From Dictyobacter aurantiacus (GTDB taxonomy: Bacteria; Chloroflexota; Ktedonobacteria; Ktedonobacterales; Ktedonobacteraceae): a stretch of DNA of 64,000 nucleotides. The stretch spans positions 806,001 to 870,000 of the forward strand of contig NZ_BIFQ01000001.1 of NCBI RefSeq assembly GCF_003967515.1, in the 5' to 3' direction. The position numbers were made by a program, and so were the translations under genes. The number at the start of each line of letters is the position of its first letter. Within the stretch, counting starts at the first letter, position 1. Positions 32,938 to 42,777 of this stretch are shown here, in pieces. The notes beneath the pieces were generated by a model. That model saw only the letters and a program-made list of their open reading frames with translations. It was not told where the DNA came from and searched no databases.

Positions 32938-35256
32938 CTATCGCTTTAGCACCCAGTCACCATTCTGTTTGACAACGGTCGAGGGCGGTCCCGGGAATTT
33001 AATGATTGGCTTGTTCTGGTTCAAGTAGAGCTGAACATCATGCCAGATTGGTCCGGCTCCGTCAACACCAGTCACATTGACCATTTGAGAGTTGTCATTA
33101 TTACCAGCCCACACACCTACGGTATAGCGGGCAGTATACCCCATGGTCCAGTTATCGACAAACGAGTTAGAGGTGCCGGTCTTAGCGGCAGCCGGAATAA
33201 CCTTGCCCGGATTACCGGCGTAACACTGCGAGGTACTGCTGGTATAGAGGTAGAGCGAGCTACACGGTCCAAACTCGAGGTTACGAGAAGGATTATCCGA
33301 GAGCACGTTCGTGATCATGAAGGCGGCGGCCGGACTCAGGACACGCTTGCCGGTTGTATCTGGCTTGAAAACGGTTTTGCCATTCTGATCAGTTATCTCG
33401 GTGATGGCGTGGTAAGGGACGCGCACCCCACCATTAGCAAAAGTGGCATATCCCTGTGTATTGTCAATCAAGCGTAAGCTGAGGGCGCCCAGCACCATAG
33501 TGATGTTGGGGGTGCCATAGAAGACATTAGCAGCCTTAGATTGGCTCCCATCGCTAATATTCATCATGTTTTCGGCCGTCTTTAAGGAAGCGTCAATGCC
33601 AGCGGTCTGCTCGATCTTAATGGCCGGAATATTTAACGAGTTGTCCAATGCGAGCCGATACGGCATCCAGCCACCATAGGTCATACTATAGTTATGTGGC
33701 TGATAAGGAGGCAGACCACAGCACATCGGCACGGTAAGCGGAGCATCCAATACCTTGCTGCCAGGGCTAGCCGTTCCCTGCTCAAACGCCGTCGCATAGA
33801 CGTATGGCTTAAAAGAGGAACCGGGCTGGCGATAGCCCTGTGTAGCCACGTTAAAGGAACCATATTTGGGATCATTGGGATCGATGTTGCCAACGATGGC
33901 ACTGACCGCCCCTGTATGCTGGTCCATTACCACCACGGCGGCATTGGTGATATGGTGGGCCGTCATCTGCTGCACATGCAATTTGGCGCTGGCCTGCGCA
34001 TAGTTCTGCAGCTTCAAATCCAGAGCCGTCTTCACCACCAGTCCAGATCGTGGCAGGTCCGCGGGCTTGACATGCAGATCGTTGGTCAGCTCGCTGAGCA
34101 CATAGTTAACATAGGTTGAGGCCTGTTCGGGTGGCAGACCTGTACGCTTAATAAAGCCTAGTTTCTGTAGCTCCTTAATAGCATCAGCCTTTTGCTGCCC
34201 GGTTATATAGCCTTGAACATACATCTGCTGCAATACCTGCAGGGTGCGACTATAGCTATTGCGCGGATAGGCGATGGGATTGCGCAGTTCTGGATTACTG
34301 GGGATGCCGGCCAGGGTTGCAGCCTGCGCGATATCCAGTTGCTGTGCCGCTGTCTGCGTGGGTGTATCTTTCAAGCCAAAGTAGCGGGTGGCCGCCGCTT
34401 CGGCCCCATAGACCATATTGCCATAATAGATAGTATTGAGATACATCCCCATAATTTGTTCTTTGGTATAATGCCGCGTTACTTCGGGCGCCAGAATAAC
34501 CTCCTGCAATTTACGCAGGGCTGTATCTTTGTTACCGACGATCGTGTTCTTCACCAATTGTTGCGTTATCGTACTACCACCAGCCACTACCCCATGAGCG
34601 GTCAGGTCAGCAATGGCTGCTCGCACAATACCGGTAATGTCAAAACCGCTATTTTTCCAGAAATTCTGATCTTCGATCGCAACTTCAGCATTCACCAGAT
34701 TCTTCGAAATCTTGTTTAGCGGTAGCGTTGTCTGGACACCATCATCAGCTCGCTGAAAAAGCAGGTTGTTCTGCGAGTCATATACTTTTAAGTTGTCTTT
34801 GGGTAACATGTCTTGCAGGGTTAAGATGCTGCCATGATACTGCTTATTAACGGCATTGGAGAAGCTCACGTAGGAAACAAAAATGATCACGACCACCAGC
34901 AGAACAGAGAGCCCGCTAACGATGACCGAAAGCATGGTGCGCGTCGTATTGCGCGCCCTGGTTTCCACCTGTGTATTGGTACCACGTAACGATTTACGCT
35001 TAAAATAGCGCTTGGTATGCCAGCCAGCTTCATGTACACGCTTGTGTGAAGCCTCATACATAACTCCTGGAGTTGGCGGCTCTGGTGCTTCGCCCAGGCG
35101 CTGGGCAACGGCAGCCTGGCTATAAGCGGGGAGCTTCATGGGTCGGCGTTGAGGGGAAGATGTCCCTTCAGTCTGCGGAACCATTGGAAGTGTATTCTTT
35201 TCTTCTTCTTCTTCTTCTGGCTTCGGGGTGTTCCCGGGGCGCATTCCGGTTGCCAT
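32938..35256 (-). CDS. Class A penicillin-binding protein (PBP1A type)
   Basis: Bifunctional peptidoglycan glycosyltransferase/transpeptidase of 772 residues. It has a Pro/Glu-rich cytoplasmic tail with a run of acidic residues, one transmembrane helix near residues 110-130, then the GT51 domain (VAIEDQNFWKNSGFD, GGSTITQQLVKNT, KLQEVILAPEVTRHYTKEQIMGMYLN) and the transpeptidase domain (QPGSSFKPYVYA with the serine SxxK, a later SxN-type motif, and AKTGTSNSFVDNW with KTG). The ATG at 35256 is preferred over the long 5' extension. No strong ribosome-binding site is seen. 35257-35644 holds no gene. Confidence 0.93.
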   Translation of the reverse strand: MATGMRPGNTPKPEEEEEEKNTLPMVPQTEGTSSPQRRPMKLPAYSQAAVAQRLGEAPEPPTPGVMYEASHKRVHEAGWHTKRYFKRKSLRGTNTQVETRARNTTRTMLSVIVSGLSVLLVVVIIFVSYVSFSNAVNKQYHGSILTLQDMLPKDNLKVYDSQNNLLFQRADDGVQTTLPLNKISKNLVNAEVAIEDQNFWKNSGFDITGIVRAAIADLTAHGVVAGGSTITQQLVKNTIVGNKDTALRKLQEVILAPEVTRHYTKEQIMGMYLNTIYYGNMVYGAEAAATRYFGLKDTPTQTAAQQLDIAQAATLAGIPSNPELRNPIAYPRNSYSRTLQVLQQMYVQGYITGQQKADAIKELQKLGFIKRTGLPPEQASTYVNYVLSELTNDLHVKPADLPRSGLVVKTALDLKLQNYAQASAKLHVQQMTAHHITNAAVVVMDQHTGAVSAIVGNIDPNDPKYGSFNVATQGYRQPGSSFKPYVYATAFEQGTASPGSKVLDAPLTVPMCCGLPPYQPHNYSMTYGGWMPYRLALDNSLNIPAIKIEQTAGIDASLKTAENMMNISDGSQSKAANVFYGTPNITMVLGALSLRLIDNTQGYATFANGGVRVPYHAITEITDQNGKTVFKPDTTGKRVLSPAAAFMITNVLSDNPSRNLEFGPCSSLYLYTSSTSQCYAGNPGKVIPAAAKTGTSNSFVDNWTMGYTARYTVGVWAGNNDNSQMVNVTGVDGAGPIWHDVQLYLNQNKPIIKFPGPPSTVVKQNGDWVLKR

Positions 35257-35644
35257 ATTACTCTGTCTTTCTAGCTTAATAGAAGTTCTTATTCTAAGAA
35301 AAACTATGGTGTACAGAAAAAAGTTTCGATTGATATAATAAGTTCTAGTAAGCAATCTGGGTAGAGAAACGCATGGCAATTGAGCTAATAAGGAGGCAAA
35401 TATGATGATAAAGATGCTCTATGCCTGATGTTGCGTTTACCAGATTCCCTGGTTTTTATACTCTCCAGCCATAAGTATACCAGAGAAATATCGCAATCTC
35501 CGCATATACCACTTTTATACCAGCCAAATAGGACTTTTTATATCCTTACGCAACCATCATGGAAATGGTGACAGGGGCATAATACTGCCTATCCGCTTTT
35601 TCGCTTATCTCTGGTACCTCACCAGGCATGACACGCAATGGTGT

Positions 35645-36400
35645 TCAGCCAGGCTGGACGGCCTGTGATCCAACCAGTTCACGCAGGCGCAGGGCGTTGT
35701 AGATAGCATAAGCATCTGGATCATTATTGAAATAGGCATAAACATCGCGCCCCTGCTTTGACGCATCTTTTAAGCGCCGGGCCCAAAACGTTAATTCTTC
35801 TTCGCTAAGTCCAATCCCATGGGCCCCATGATGGAAACGGACATAGGTAAATGGACCAACAACAGGCAGATCAAGGGGAGTAGGAAGAGAGCCGCCAACG
35901 CTCTGCACCAGCGCAAACCCGGCGTCATGGAGAATCTGTGCCAGGCGAGGAAAATGCTCCGACTGCAACCAGCTGGGATCACGGAACTCAAAAGCTGCCC
36001 GATGATGAGAGGGCAATTGCCGCACGAAGTCCGCCAATCGCTCCAGGTTTACATGCCAGCGTGGGGGCAATTGATAGAGAAAAGGTCCCAGGCGCTCCTG
36101 CAATCCTTCCGCGGCGGTAATGAGACGCTGAATACCCTCCGCGGGATCGTTGAGCTTCTTCATATGCGTCAGGTAGCGGCTCCCTTTGACGGCAAATACA
36201 AAATCTGGATGATCCTCGGTCTGCTGGTATAAGGCGGCGAATTGCTCACGCGTTGGTAGCCGATAGAAACTCCGATTGAACTCGACGGTCGGAAAACGCT
36301 GAGCATAGTAGGCCAGCTGAGCGCGCTCAGGCAGCTTTTTGGGATAGAAACGCTCCATCCAATGCGGATAGACCCAACCCGAAGTCCCGATCCAGATCAT
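35645..36400 (-). CDS. DUF72-family TIM-barrel protein
   Basis: Conserved cytoplasmic protein of 251 residues belonging to the DUF72 (YecE-like) family; function unknown. Family features are WIGTSGWVYPHW at the start, FPTVEFNRSFYRLP, FVFAVKGSRYLTH, LGPFLYQLPP and a C-terminal DVYAYFNNDPDAYAIYNA. The ATG at 36400 has GAGGTGG just upstream; a TTG at 36421 is less likely. Monocistronic. Confidence 0.9.
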   Translation of the reverse strand: MIWIGTSGWVYPHWMERFYPKKLPERAQLAYYAQRFPTVEFNRSFYRLPTREQFAALYQQTEDHPDFVFAVKGSRYLTHMKKLNDPAEGIQRLITAAEGLQERLGPFLYQLPPRWHVNLERLADFVRQLPSHHRAAFEFRDPSWLQSEHFPRLAQILHDAGFALVQSVGGSLPTPLDLPVVGPFTYVRFHHGAHGIGLSEEELTFWARRLKDASKQGRDVYAYFNNDPDAYAIYNALRLRELVGSQAVQPG

Positions 36401-36613
36401 ATACCACCTCACGTATTTCAATCAAACGCCATCAAAAAAAACCAGGCCCGATGAAGATATAAAACGTTCACTTATTGTGAATACGCATACACGAACAAAT
36501 TCGCTACCAGGCTCCCCACTGCTATTCTCTTCCTAACCACACTATGCTACTATTGGCACAACATCCCCCAATGTTTGATTATTGAGCTTTTTATAGAATA
36601 GGGGACCGTCTGA

Positions 36614-37846
36614 ATGAGCGAATATCAGCGTTACGAATTCATGACCATTGACCAGCCTCTGACAAGAGCGCAGCTGGATGAGGTCGAGAACCTTTCCAGC
36701 CATATTGAGGCCAACTCTACCTCCGCCTTTATTGAGTATAACTGGGGAGATTTCAAGCATAATCCCATCAAAGTTTTGCATAAATACTTCGATGGTTTTC
36801 TCTATTGGGCAAACTGGGGATCGCCCAGGTTCGCCCTGCGCTTTCCCCACGGCGTCTTACCCGATGATCTGTTGCACGACTACCGTTGTGGTAAAAATGT
36901 CACATTCACACGGCACGAGGATTACGATATTCTGCATTTCAACTTCGAGGAGCTAGAAGCCCCGGATGAATGGATAGAATACGACCTGGCCGGTCTCATT
37001 TCTATCCGCGAAGAACTCATAAACGGTGATTTGCGATCTCTCTATATCGGCTGGTTAGCCAGCCAGCCATTGCTCGATGAAGACAGCTATGATGATAGCG
37101 AGGAAGACGAGTGGGATGAGGAGGATGAGTGGGATGAGGAGGATGAGAAGGAGGATAATTCTAACCAACAGGAGGAGCCAGATCAACAGGAACCACGTAA
37201 GGCGGCTGAAGTGCCCCCCAACTTTAAGAAGTTGACCGCGGCGCAAACGACCCTGGCGAACCTGCTACAGGTACCCCTAGAGATACTGGCAGCTGCCGCA
37301 GTGCACAGCAGGGATGTAAGCAAGACAGGAGCCAGCGATGATTTCGCGGCCTGGATTGACTTACTGCCCCAGGAACGCCAGAAAGACTACCTGCTGCGCC
37401 TGGCTCACAACGAGCCCGGACTGCATCTACGTCTGACCGAAGAGCTACGCACGTTGGGGCAGCCCGACACACAAGGGTCAACCAGCGCAAATGCGGAGAT
37501 CCCTTACGCTACCCTCCTTGCCGAGAGCAAGGAGATCAGGGCCAGGCATGAGCGAGCGAAACGCGAGAAACTGGAGCGAGAACGCCATCAACGCTTACGA
37601 AACATTCAGGAACACCAGAGCGATTACTGGCTTCAGGTAGACCAGGCGGCACAGAGTAAAAATGCTGCGCGTTACGACGAAGCAGTCAGGATATTAAGAG
37701 ACCTGCGAGAAGCCGCCAGATACTTCGACCAGAGCGACGAATTTCAGCAACGCTTCCGCAAATGGTTGCTGCCATATTTACAATTACGCCGTCCCGGGCT
37801 CATGCAACGCCTGCGGGCTAATGGTTTTCCAATTTCCGAATCCTGA
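36614..37846 (+). CDS. Unknown protein with an acidic repeat and helical C-terminus
   Basis: Not recognised. A 410-residue soluble protein in three parts: an N-terminal domain (1-155) rich in aromatic and acidic residues (EYNWGDFKHNPIKVLHKYFD, FLYWANWGSPRFALRFP); an acidic low-complexity stretch (about 160-195) with two exact DEWDEE units; and a helical, charged C-terminal part (about 205-410) with a leucine-rich helix pair and the coiled-coil-like run RARHERAKREKLERERHQR. No signal peptide or membrane segment. Monocistronic; start at 36614 fits the frame and lies after a modest AGGGGA site. Likely a scaffold or interaction protein, but that is a guess. Confidence 0.8.
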   Translation: MSEYQRYEFMTIDQPLTRAQLDEVENLSSHIEANSTSAFIEYNWGDFKHNPIKVLHKYFDGFLYWANWGSPRFALRFPHGVLPDDLLHDYRCGKNVTFTRHEDYDILHFNFEELEAPDEWIEYDLAGLISIREELINGDLRSLYIGWLASQPLLDEDSYDDSEEDEWDEEDEWDEEDEKEDNSNQQEEPDQQEPRKAAEVPPNFKKLTAAQTTLANLLQVPLEILAAAAVHSRDVSKTGASDDFAAWIDLLPQERQKDYLLRLAHNEPGLHLRLTEELRTLGQPDTQGSTSANAEIPYATLLAESKEIRARHERAKREKLERERHQRLRNIQEHQSDYWLQVDQAAQSKNAARYDEAVRILRDLREAARYFDQSDEFQQRFRKWLLPYLQLRRPGLMQRLRANGFPISES

Positions 37847-37859
37847 CCACAAAGAGCAT

Positions 37860-38138
37860 TAGACTCTCATGACCATTGCCTGCGGCCTGTACGAGATTTC
37901 ACACCTGCAATGCTCATAACACAGCTGACCCATAAGAACGTGTCTTACACTCATGATCATCGCCTGCGGCACTCCTGAATTTTCGCACCTCCGGTGCTCA
38001 CGAGTCCGTTGTGTGTTGGTGCATCGGGTGCGCGGATGCGCACCCGATGCACCAACACACAAAACCAGCGCGGCTGCGTAGCGGACGCGTATGCGGGGGC
38101 GCTCACGTACCACCATGGTGACGGGAATCAGACACACT
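37860..38138. repeat. Composite hairpin-carrying repeat (MITE-like), copy with duplicated left arm
   Basis: The unit runs from GTGTCTTAC (37940) to an inverted end near 38137 (CAGACACAC). It has a left flank ending CGCACCTCCGGTGCTCA, a perfect 24-bp-stem hairpin (38009-38032 with 38039-38062), and a right flank AACCAGCGCGGCTGCGTAGCGG. The same order and flanks occur in reverse at 56086-56268, where the hairpin core differs. An extra, partial left flank precedes it at 37860-37917. No gene lies in 37847-38200. Confidence 0.7.
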
Positions 38139-38191
38139 CGACAATAAACGGGGATGGGTGGCATCGAGCCACCCATCCCCGTTTATTGTCG
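38139..38191. terminator. 24-bp hairpin behind the sedolisin gene
   Basis: Arms 38139-38162 and 38168-38191 are perfectly complementary with an ATCGA loop. It lies ten bases beyond the stop at 38201 of the leftward protease gene. Confidence 0.8.
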
Positions 38192-38200
38192 AACGCTATG

Positions 38201-39520
38201 CTAGGGCATAGCATTGACGTCTTTAACGAAGTTTTTGGGCGTGCCCAGACCAGTGATATAGTCATAACCGGGTTGGGCTGTACACTGGAAGCCACAGCTA
38301 CCATTGCTACCGCTGGTAATGTCGCGGAAGGCATCTGGATGCTGCTTGGCTACGCTATAGATCAGATCTGGCGTGAGCTGCTTGTTCACCAGAGCGGCGA
38401 TACCGGTCCAGATTGGGGCAGCTACGCTGGTACCAACCATGCCGTTCCAGCGGCCCTGATAGAAGATGGACATATGTGTTCCGGAGACCGCGGCCACATC
38501 AGGTACCGCGCGCTTACCGTTGGCCTGGGGAACGCCATAGGCTTTCTGACCAGCAGGCTCTGCATAGGTCGTTGAACCACCACCAGAACCGCTCCAGGCG
38601 GTCTCGACGCCATGGTTAAGGACAGTACCACCAACAGCGATCACCCCTGGATAGCTGGCGGGAAAGGAACCTGGTACGTGACCATTATCACCACTGGCAG
38701 CGATGAGCGCAACATGGTTAGGATTGTTCGCATACAGCGACGCAAACTGCGAGGCAGTGTTGCGATCAAAACCATAGCTCATGTTGATAGCCTTAAGGCC
38801 GGGAGTTTTGATGATCTCCGATGGTCCTGTCGCCAGGGCGTTGCTGCTCTTCTGCACGTTGTAAAGCAACAGCTTTGCCTTTGGCGCCACAGCGTGGATC
38901 GTCTCAATGTCCAGGGTACCCTCAGCCTGGTCCGCTCCCGGAGAGATGGTCTGGCCGCCCTGATATTTGATGGTCAGACAGCCACTGGCAACGGTACACT
39001 GTGGTAGACCAAATTTTGTGCTATATGCAGCCAGGTCAGATTCAATGGTCGGAAGGCCGCCGTCAATAACAACGGCCACCAGTTGGCCTGCACCACCATT
39101 TGCACCGGGTAAATTATATTGCTTCCAGAGATCCTGCGGTGTTAAATAACCGGCGATAGGAGCACTACTGGCACCTGGACCTCCTGGACCTCCTGGACCT
39201 CCTGGACCTCCTGGACCCCCTGGGCCTCCTGGACCCCCTGGGCCTCCTGGACCCCCTGGGCCTCCTGGACCACCACCTCTAAAACCTCCTGGGCCAGCCA
39301 TGTGCTGAAAATTAGAATTGGTAGGCACCCTACTGCTTAGTCTGGAGTAGAGAAAAGTAGAGCTCAGCAATACGATCGTAACCAGCGCAAGTAGAAGGAA
39401 GCGAACAGAAAGTTGCCCGTTCCCTTCATATTGAGCTGAATAAGCGCTCTGTCTAACGGTATCGTAGGTGTTTGGGGGAGTTTTCATCGTCAATCGGTTG
39501 TCCTGACGTAATTGAAACAT
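38201..39520 (-). CDS. Membrane-anchored S53 (sedolisin-like) serine peptidase with Gly-Gly-Pro linker
   Basis: Predicted extracellular acid-type serine carboxyl peptidase of 439 residues. A transmembrane helix at 38-58 anchors it; a collagen-like GGP repeat (about 83-116) links it to the catalytic domain. The S53 triad fits: Glu200 and Asp204 in AEGTLDIE, oxyanion Asp278 in ASGDNG, and Ser365 in GTSVAAP. The C-terminal RDITSGSNG and GYDYITGLGTP match the calcium site. The large propeptide typical of sedolisins is absent, which is unusual. A weak AGAGG precedes the ATG. Confidence 0.85.
   Translation of the reverse strand: MFQLRQDNRLTMKTPPNTYDTVRQSAYSAQYEGNGQLSVRFLLLALVTIVLLSSTFLYSRLSSRVPTNSNFQHMAGPGGFRGGGPGGPGGPGGPGGPGGPGGPGGPGGPGGPGGPGASSAPIAGYLTPQDLWKQYNLPGANGGAGQLVAVVIDGGLPTIESDLAAYSTKFGLPQCTVASGCLTIKYQGGQTISPGADQAEGTLDIETIHAVAPKAKLLLYNVQKSSNALATGPSEIIKTPGLKAINMSYGFDRNTASQFASLYANNPNHVALIAASGDNGHVPGSFPASYPGVIAVGGTVLNHGVETAWSGSGGGSTTYAEPAGQKAYGVPQANGKRAVPDVAAVSGTHMSIFYQGRWNGMVGTSVAAPIWTGIAALVNKQLTPDLIYSVAKQHPDAFRDITSGSNGSCGFQCTAQPGYDYITGLGTPKNFVKDVNAMP
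39173..39275. repeat. 9-bp microsatellite encoding the Gly-Gly-Pro linker
   Basis: About eleven units of the type CCTGGACCT / CCTGGGCCT / CCCCCTGGG in frame with the protease gene. The near-identity of units suggests slippage, so linker length may vary between strains. Confidence 0.9.
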
Positions 39521-40030
39521 GATAACCTCTTGTACATACTAGTGATACTCCTCCTCGCCCGTGTAACCATCCTAAGTCAGTATGGCTCGGAGAACTCAAA
39601 GCTTAAAGTCGCTATATCAGTCACTCACATATGTTGAATGGCTGCTATCGCCCTCACAGTAAGCACTCTACAGATGCCGGCTTCATCTTGAAACAAACAG
39701 TTTATACTCTGCTTGCTTACTGTTGTGAACAAGCATAACATGGATCAGATTGATACATATTGATACACAAATAAACGTAGCCCAAATGGGCTAATAGTTG
39801 AGTGATAAGCATGGGGCAGAATATACCTGGTACAACAGCAGTTTGTATTTGGTGCAAAAAGAGGAGAGTCCCTTATAGTTTTCTTATTTCATTAGATTTC
39901 CCTTAAAATTTATCTGAAATGCAGATTTTCCATGGAATTCCATAGAAAAATAAGTTACGCTACACATCATAAGGTTAAAAAACACATGTACTGTGTTTTC
40001 TGTGATGATAGTAAGAGGACGAAAGATATT

Positions 40031-40666
40031 ATGATTCAGCAGCAATCACCTATAGGTAGAGAAACAGCACGGGAAATCCCTTCGCACGAAAGCCTGCTCG
40101 CGCTGCAAGTGCTTTCCGGCGATCAGGAGGCATTTGCGCATTTTGTGAAATATTATAGTGGCCCACTATACAACTATATTTATCATGTTTTGCAGGATGC
40201 AGAGCTATCAGCCGATATATTGCAAAATGTATTTACGCGCTTCTATACGTTTCTTCCGCAGATGAATCTAGATAAACCCTTCAAGCCATGGCTCTTTCAA
40301 GTCGCCCATAACTTCTGCATAGACGAAATCCGTAGTAAACGCCGGCGCATGACGCAGACTTTTTCTACCCTGATCATCATGGATGAGGAGGCGCACACGG
40401 AAGGGCTTCTGGATATTGAAGATCCCCACTCAAGCATTGAAGAGATATGTGAACGGCATGATATACAAACTTCAATACGCAGGGCGCTCAAGGCGCTCTC
40501 ATTAAAAGCTCGCAATGTGGTTATCTTGCGCTGCACCTCCAATATGACATTTTCACAAATCGGCAAAGCACTCGATATGCCGGAACAAACGGCAAAGACC
40601 TATTTCTGTCGTGCAAGAAAAATACTGCGTCAGGAATTGATGAAAGACGGGATTATTGATGAGTAG
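40031..40666 (+). CDS. RNA polymerase sigma factor, ECF type
   Basis: Sigma-70-family factor of 211 residues from the ATG at 40031; the frame is open back to 39932. Region 2 reads YYSGPLYNYIYHVLQDAELSADILQNVF and PFKPWLFQVAHNFCIDEIRSKRRR; region 4 reads ALKALSLKARNVVILRCTSNMTFSQIGKALDMPEQTAKTYFCRARKIL. No anti-sigma gene is adjacent; it converges on an XRE/TPR regulator. A GAGG element lies about 12 bases upstream of the chosen start. The 510 bases before it (39521-40030) show no other gene. Confidence 0.9.
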   Translation: MIQQQSPIGRETAREIPSHESLLALQVLSGDQEAFAHFVKYYSGPLYNYIYHVLQDAELSADILQNVFTRFYTFLPQMNLDKPFKPWLFQVAHNFCIDEIRSKRRRMTQTFSTLIIMDEEAHTEGLLDIEDPHSSIEEICERHDIQTSIRRALKALSLKARNVVILRCTSNMTFSQIGKALDMPEQTAKTYFCRARKILRQELMKDGIIDE

Positions 40667-40728
40667 ATCGCGGGGCAGCGACTATCCCATGCAGGCCTAA
40701 AAAACGCAGCAGTTCTTTCATCCCGCGC

Positions 40729-42498
40729 TTACTGAGCAATAGCCTCAAGAAGAGAAGACATAAACACACCTGGGAAGCTGGCAAAGGCTTTTTTCACCAT
40801 GAGCAAGGCCTGCGTCGCTATTGCCTGGTTATTCTGTACGCTATGCATGCGTTGTTCAAGGATAGTAGCATAACGCAGATAAAGCCGCAGTAAGTAACTG
40901 GCGTCCAGATCCTGGTTGGGTACTATACGCGAGGCGGTAGTGAGAGCCACGTGGAAACAATGATCCGCCAGGTCGAAACGTTTGAGCTGATCACTGCTCT
41001 TCCCGTCTACTTCAGCCAGGGCGATTTCTTCGGCCAGGATGCCAAAGGCAAAACATATATCCGCTAATGTAGCTGTATCATCGGTCAGGGAGTCCTTTAT
41101 ATGCTCAAAGGTCTGTGCCAGATCAAATGACCGGTTACAGTCTTGCACGTCATTGTCGGATATGTGCGCGCAACACCGAATGACATCCCAGGCAACATCG
41201 GGATCATTGAGGAAGCACAATACCCACTCACACATACAGACGGCCAGCCGTCTCTCTTTATCCGCAATACTGCTGTGTTTATTCAAGCGAGCAAGCATAG
41301 CACGCCATGCCGTGACATGTATAAGATAAGCCAGAGCGGTGGTAGCGGTCTGACGCATATCGGCAGGAAATTCGGCTTTCGCTTCGTAGCGCTCCATCAA
41401 TTTCAGAAAAATCTTGCGGCATTGCTCATATGCATCATCAAGCGGCCGCGAGGGAATGGACGAGCCAACACTATGTTCATTGCTAAGAAGGATACCCGCA
41501 AAGACGGAAGCATTCCAGTAGCCCCAGTCGATCAGGATCATCGTCTGCATCAGGCGAGCATGCATCTCACCCACTATATCGCTGCTGATCTGATACAAGC
41601 TACAGCTCTGAGATAGATAGGTTACTGCCTGATGGAAACCCTGCTCGATCTCAGCGGTCGATAAGTCTTTCTCGGCCTCCAATCGATGGGGAGAAGCTTG
41701 AGGTAAAGCCGCATAGATACAATAACCCCATCCAAGATAGAGCTTACCAGCACTGGCGAGATTACTGGTGGACTGCAGATACCGATTTGCTTCCTCAAAA
41801 TAGAGGCAGGCTTTAACATGGTAGCTCAGAGCCCGGCAATCATCACCACAACGATATGCCACCTGTTGCAGTAAATCCTCATTGGCAGGGTTATGCTCTT
41901 TCAGCAAGGTCAGGGCACGCTGGTGATAGCGCAGTGCGCTGATATAGTCATACTCGCGGGCATAATTGTTTCCCAGAACATTGCTGATAAAAGGATGGTA
42001 GTCGGAGGTAGCTAACGCCAGCGCTTGCTCCAGTGGCGCGCGCGCCCTGGCAAATTCACCATCCTCTTGTAGAACAAGGCCATTTAAGAAAAGGAGCCTG
42101 GCCTGCCGCTCCTGCCAGGTCAATCCTTGTGAAGATGAGAAAAGAGAAGAACTTCTCAATTGCGTGGGAAGCGAAAAAGGGATCTTCTGCTGACCTTTAA
42201 GGACCATATCCAGTAGAGAGATAATTTCTTGATCATCTTCTTCCTGCTGCACAGGGGAAACAGGTTGTGGGAAGTATTGATTTTTCGTCTCCGCGTCCTG
42301 TAAGTGCCTCTCAAAATCCTCTGGCGCTTGCTCCAATTTTTCTGCAAAGTGTAACAAAGCACTGTGCGACGGAATAATACTATTGCGCTCAACTGCGCTG
42401 ACATACGATTTGGAAAACTGGTCAGCCCCTAACTCACTCTGAGTGAGGCCTTGCTGACGGCGCAACAGGCGAAGATATTCGCCAAAGGATTGTCGCAT
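40729..42498 (-). CDS. XRE-family regulator with TPR-like helical repeats
   Basis: Transcriptional regulator of 589 residues. The N-terminal helix-turn-helix (about 4-60) reads FGEYLRLLRRQQGLTQSELG then SKSYVSAVERNSIIPSHSAL. The long remainder is made of helical repeats (for example ARAPLEQALALATSDYHPFISNVLGNNYAREYDYISALRYHQRAL) typical of peptide- or partner-sensing regulators. AGAGGTG lies six bases before the ATG at 42498. It converges on the sigma factor gene, with a 62-base gap. Confidence 0.88.
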   Translation of the reverse strand: MRQSFGEYLRLLRRQQGLTQSELGADQFSKSYVSAVERNSIIPSHSALLHFAEKLEQAPEDFERHLQDAETKNQYFPQPVSPVQQEEDDQEIISLLDMVLKGQQKIPFSLPTQLRSSSLFSSSQGLTWQERQARLLFLNGLVLQEDGEFARARAPLEQALALATSDYHPFISNVLGNNYAREYDYISALRYHQRALTLLKEHNPANEDLLQQVAYRCGDDCRALSYHVKACLYFEEANRYLQSTSNLASAGKLYLGWGYCIYAALPQASPHRLEAEKDLSTAEIEQGFHQAVTYLSQSCSLYQISSDIVGEMHARLMQTMILIDWGYWNASVFAGILLSNEHSVGSSIPSRPLDDAYEQCRKIFLKLMERYEAKAEFPADMRQTATTALAYLIHVTAWRAMLARLNKHSSIADKERRLAVCMCEWVLCFLNDPDVAWDVIRCCAHISDNDVQDCNRSFDLAQTFEHIKDSLTDDTATLADICFAFGILAEEIALAEVDGKSSDQLKRFDLADHCFHVALTTASRIVPNQDLDASYLLRLYLRYATILEQRMHSVQNNQAIATQALLMVKKAFASFPGVFMSSLLEAIAQ

Positions 42499-42696
42499 TA
42501 AAAACACCTCTTTCAGCGGCGTTGTTTACATCTTCATGTATCAGAAAAGCTTATTTCTATATATTGAGCATTTTAAGTAACATGTTAAAGCAACTAGAAA
42601 TGTAGTATACGCAGTTCTTTCGGAGCCGTCAAGAAAGTGAAAGAAACACAGAATTTTCATTAATGGCTATCTGTCAGGTGTTCTGATACTATAAAA

Positions 42697-42729
42697 TGAT
42701 CGCCTGGCTCATGGTAAACCAGGCGATCA
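42697..42729 (-). terminator. Intrinsic terminator of the N/Q-rich surface-protein gene
   Basis: TGATCGCCTGG (42697-42707) pairs perfectly with 42719-42729; reading leftward the stem is followed by ATTTTAT. It lies about 50 bases after the stop at 42778. Confidence 0.8.
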
Positions 42730-42777
42730 AGCTCTGGTGGAGATTTGCCTCCACACTACGCGAGCTAGAGATGAAAG

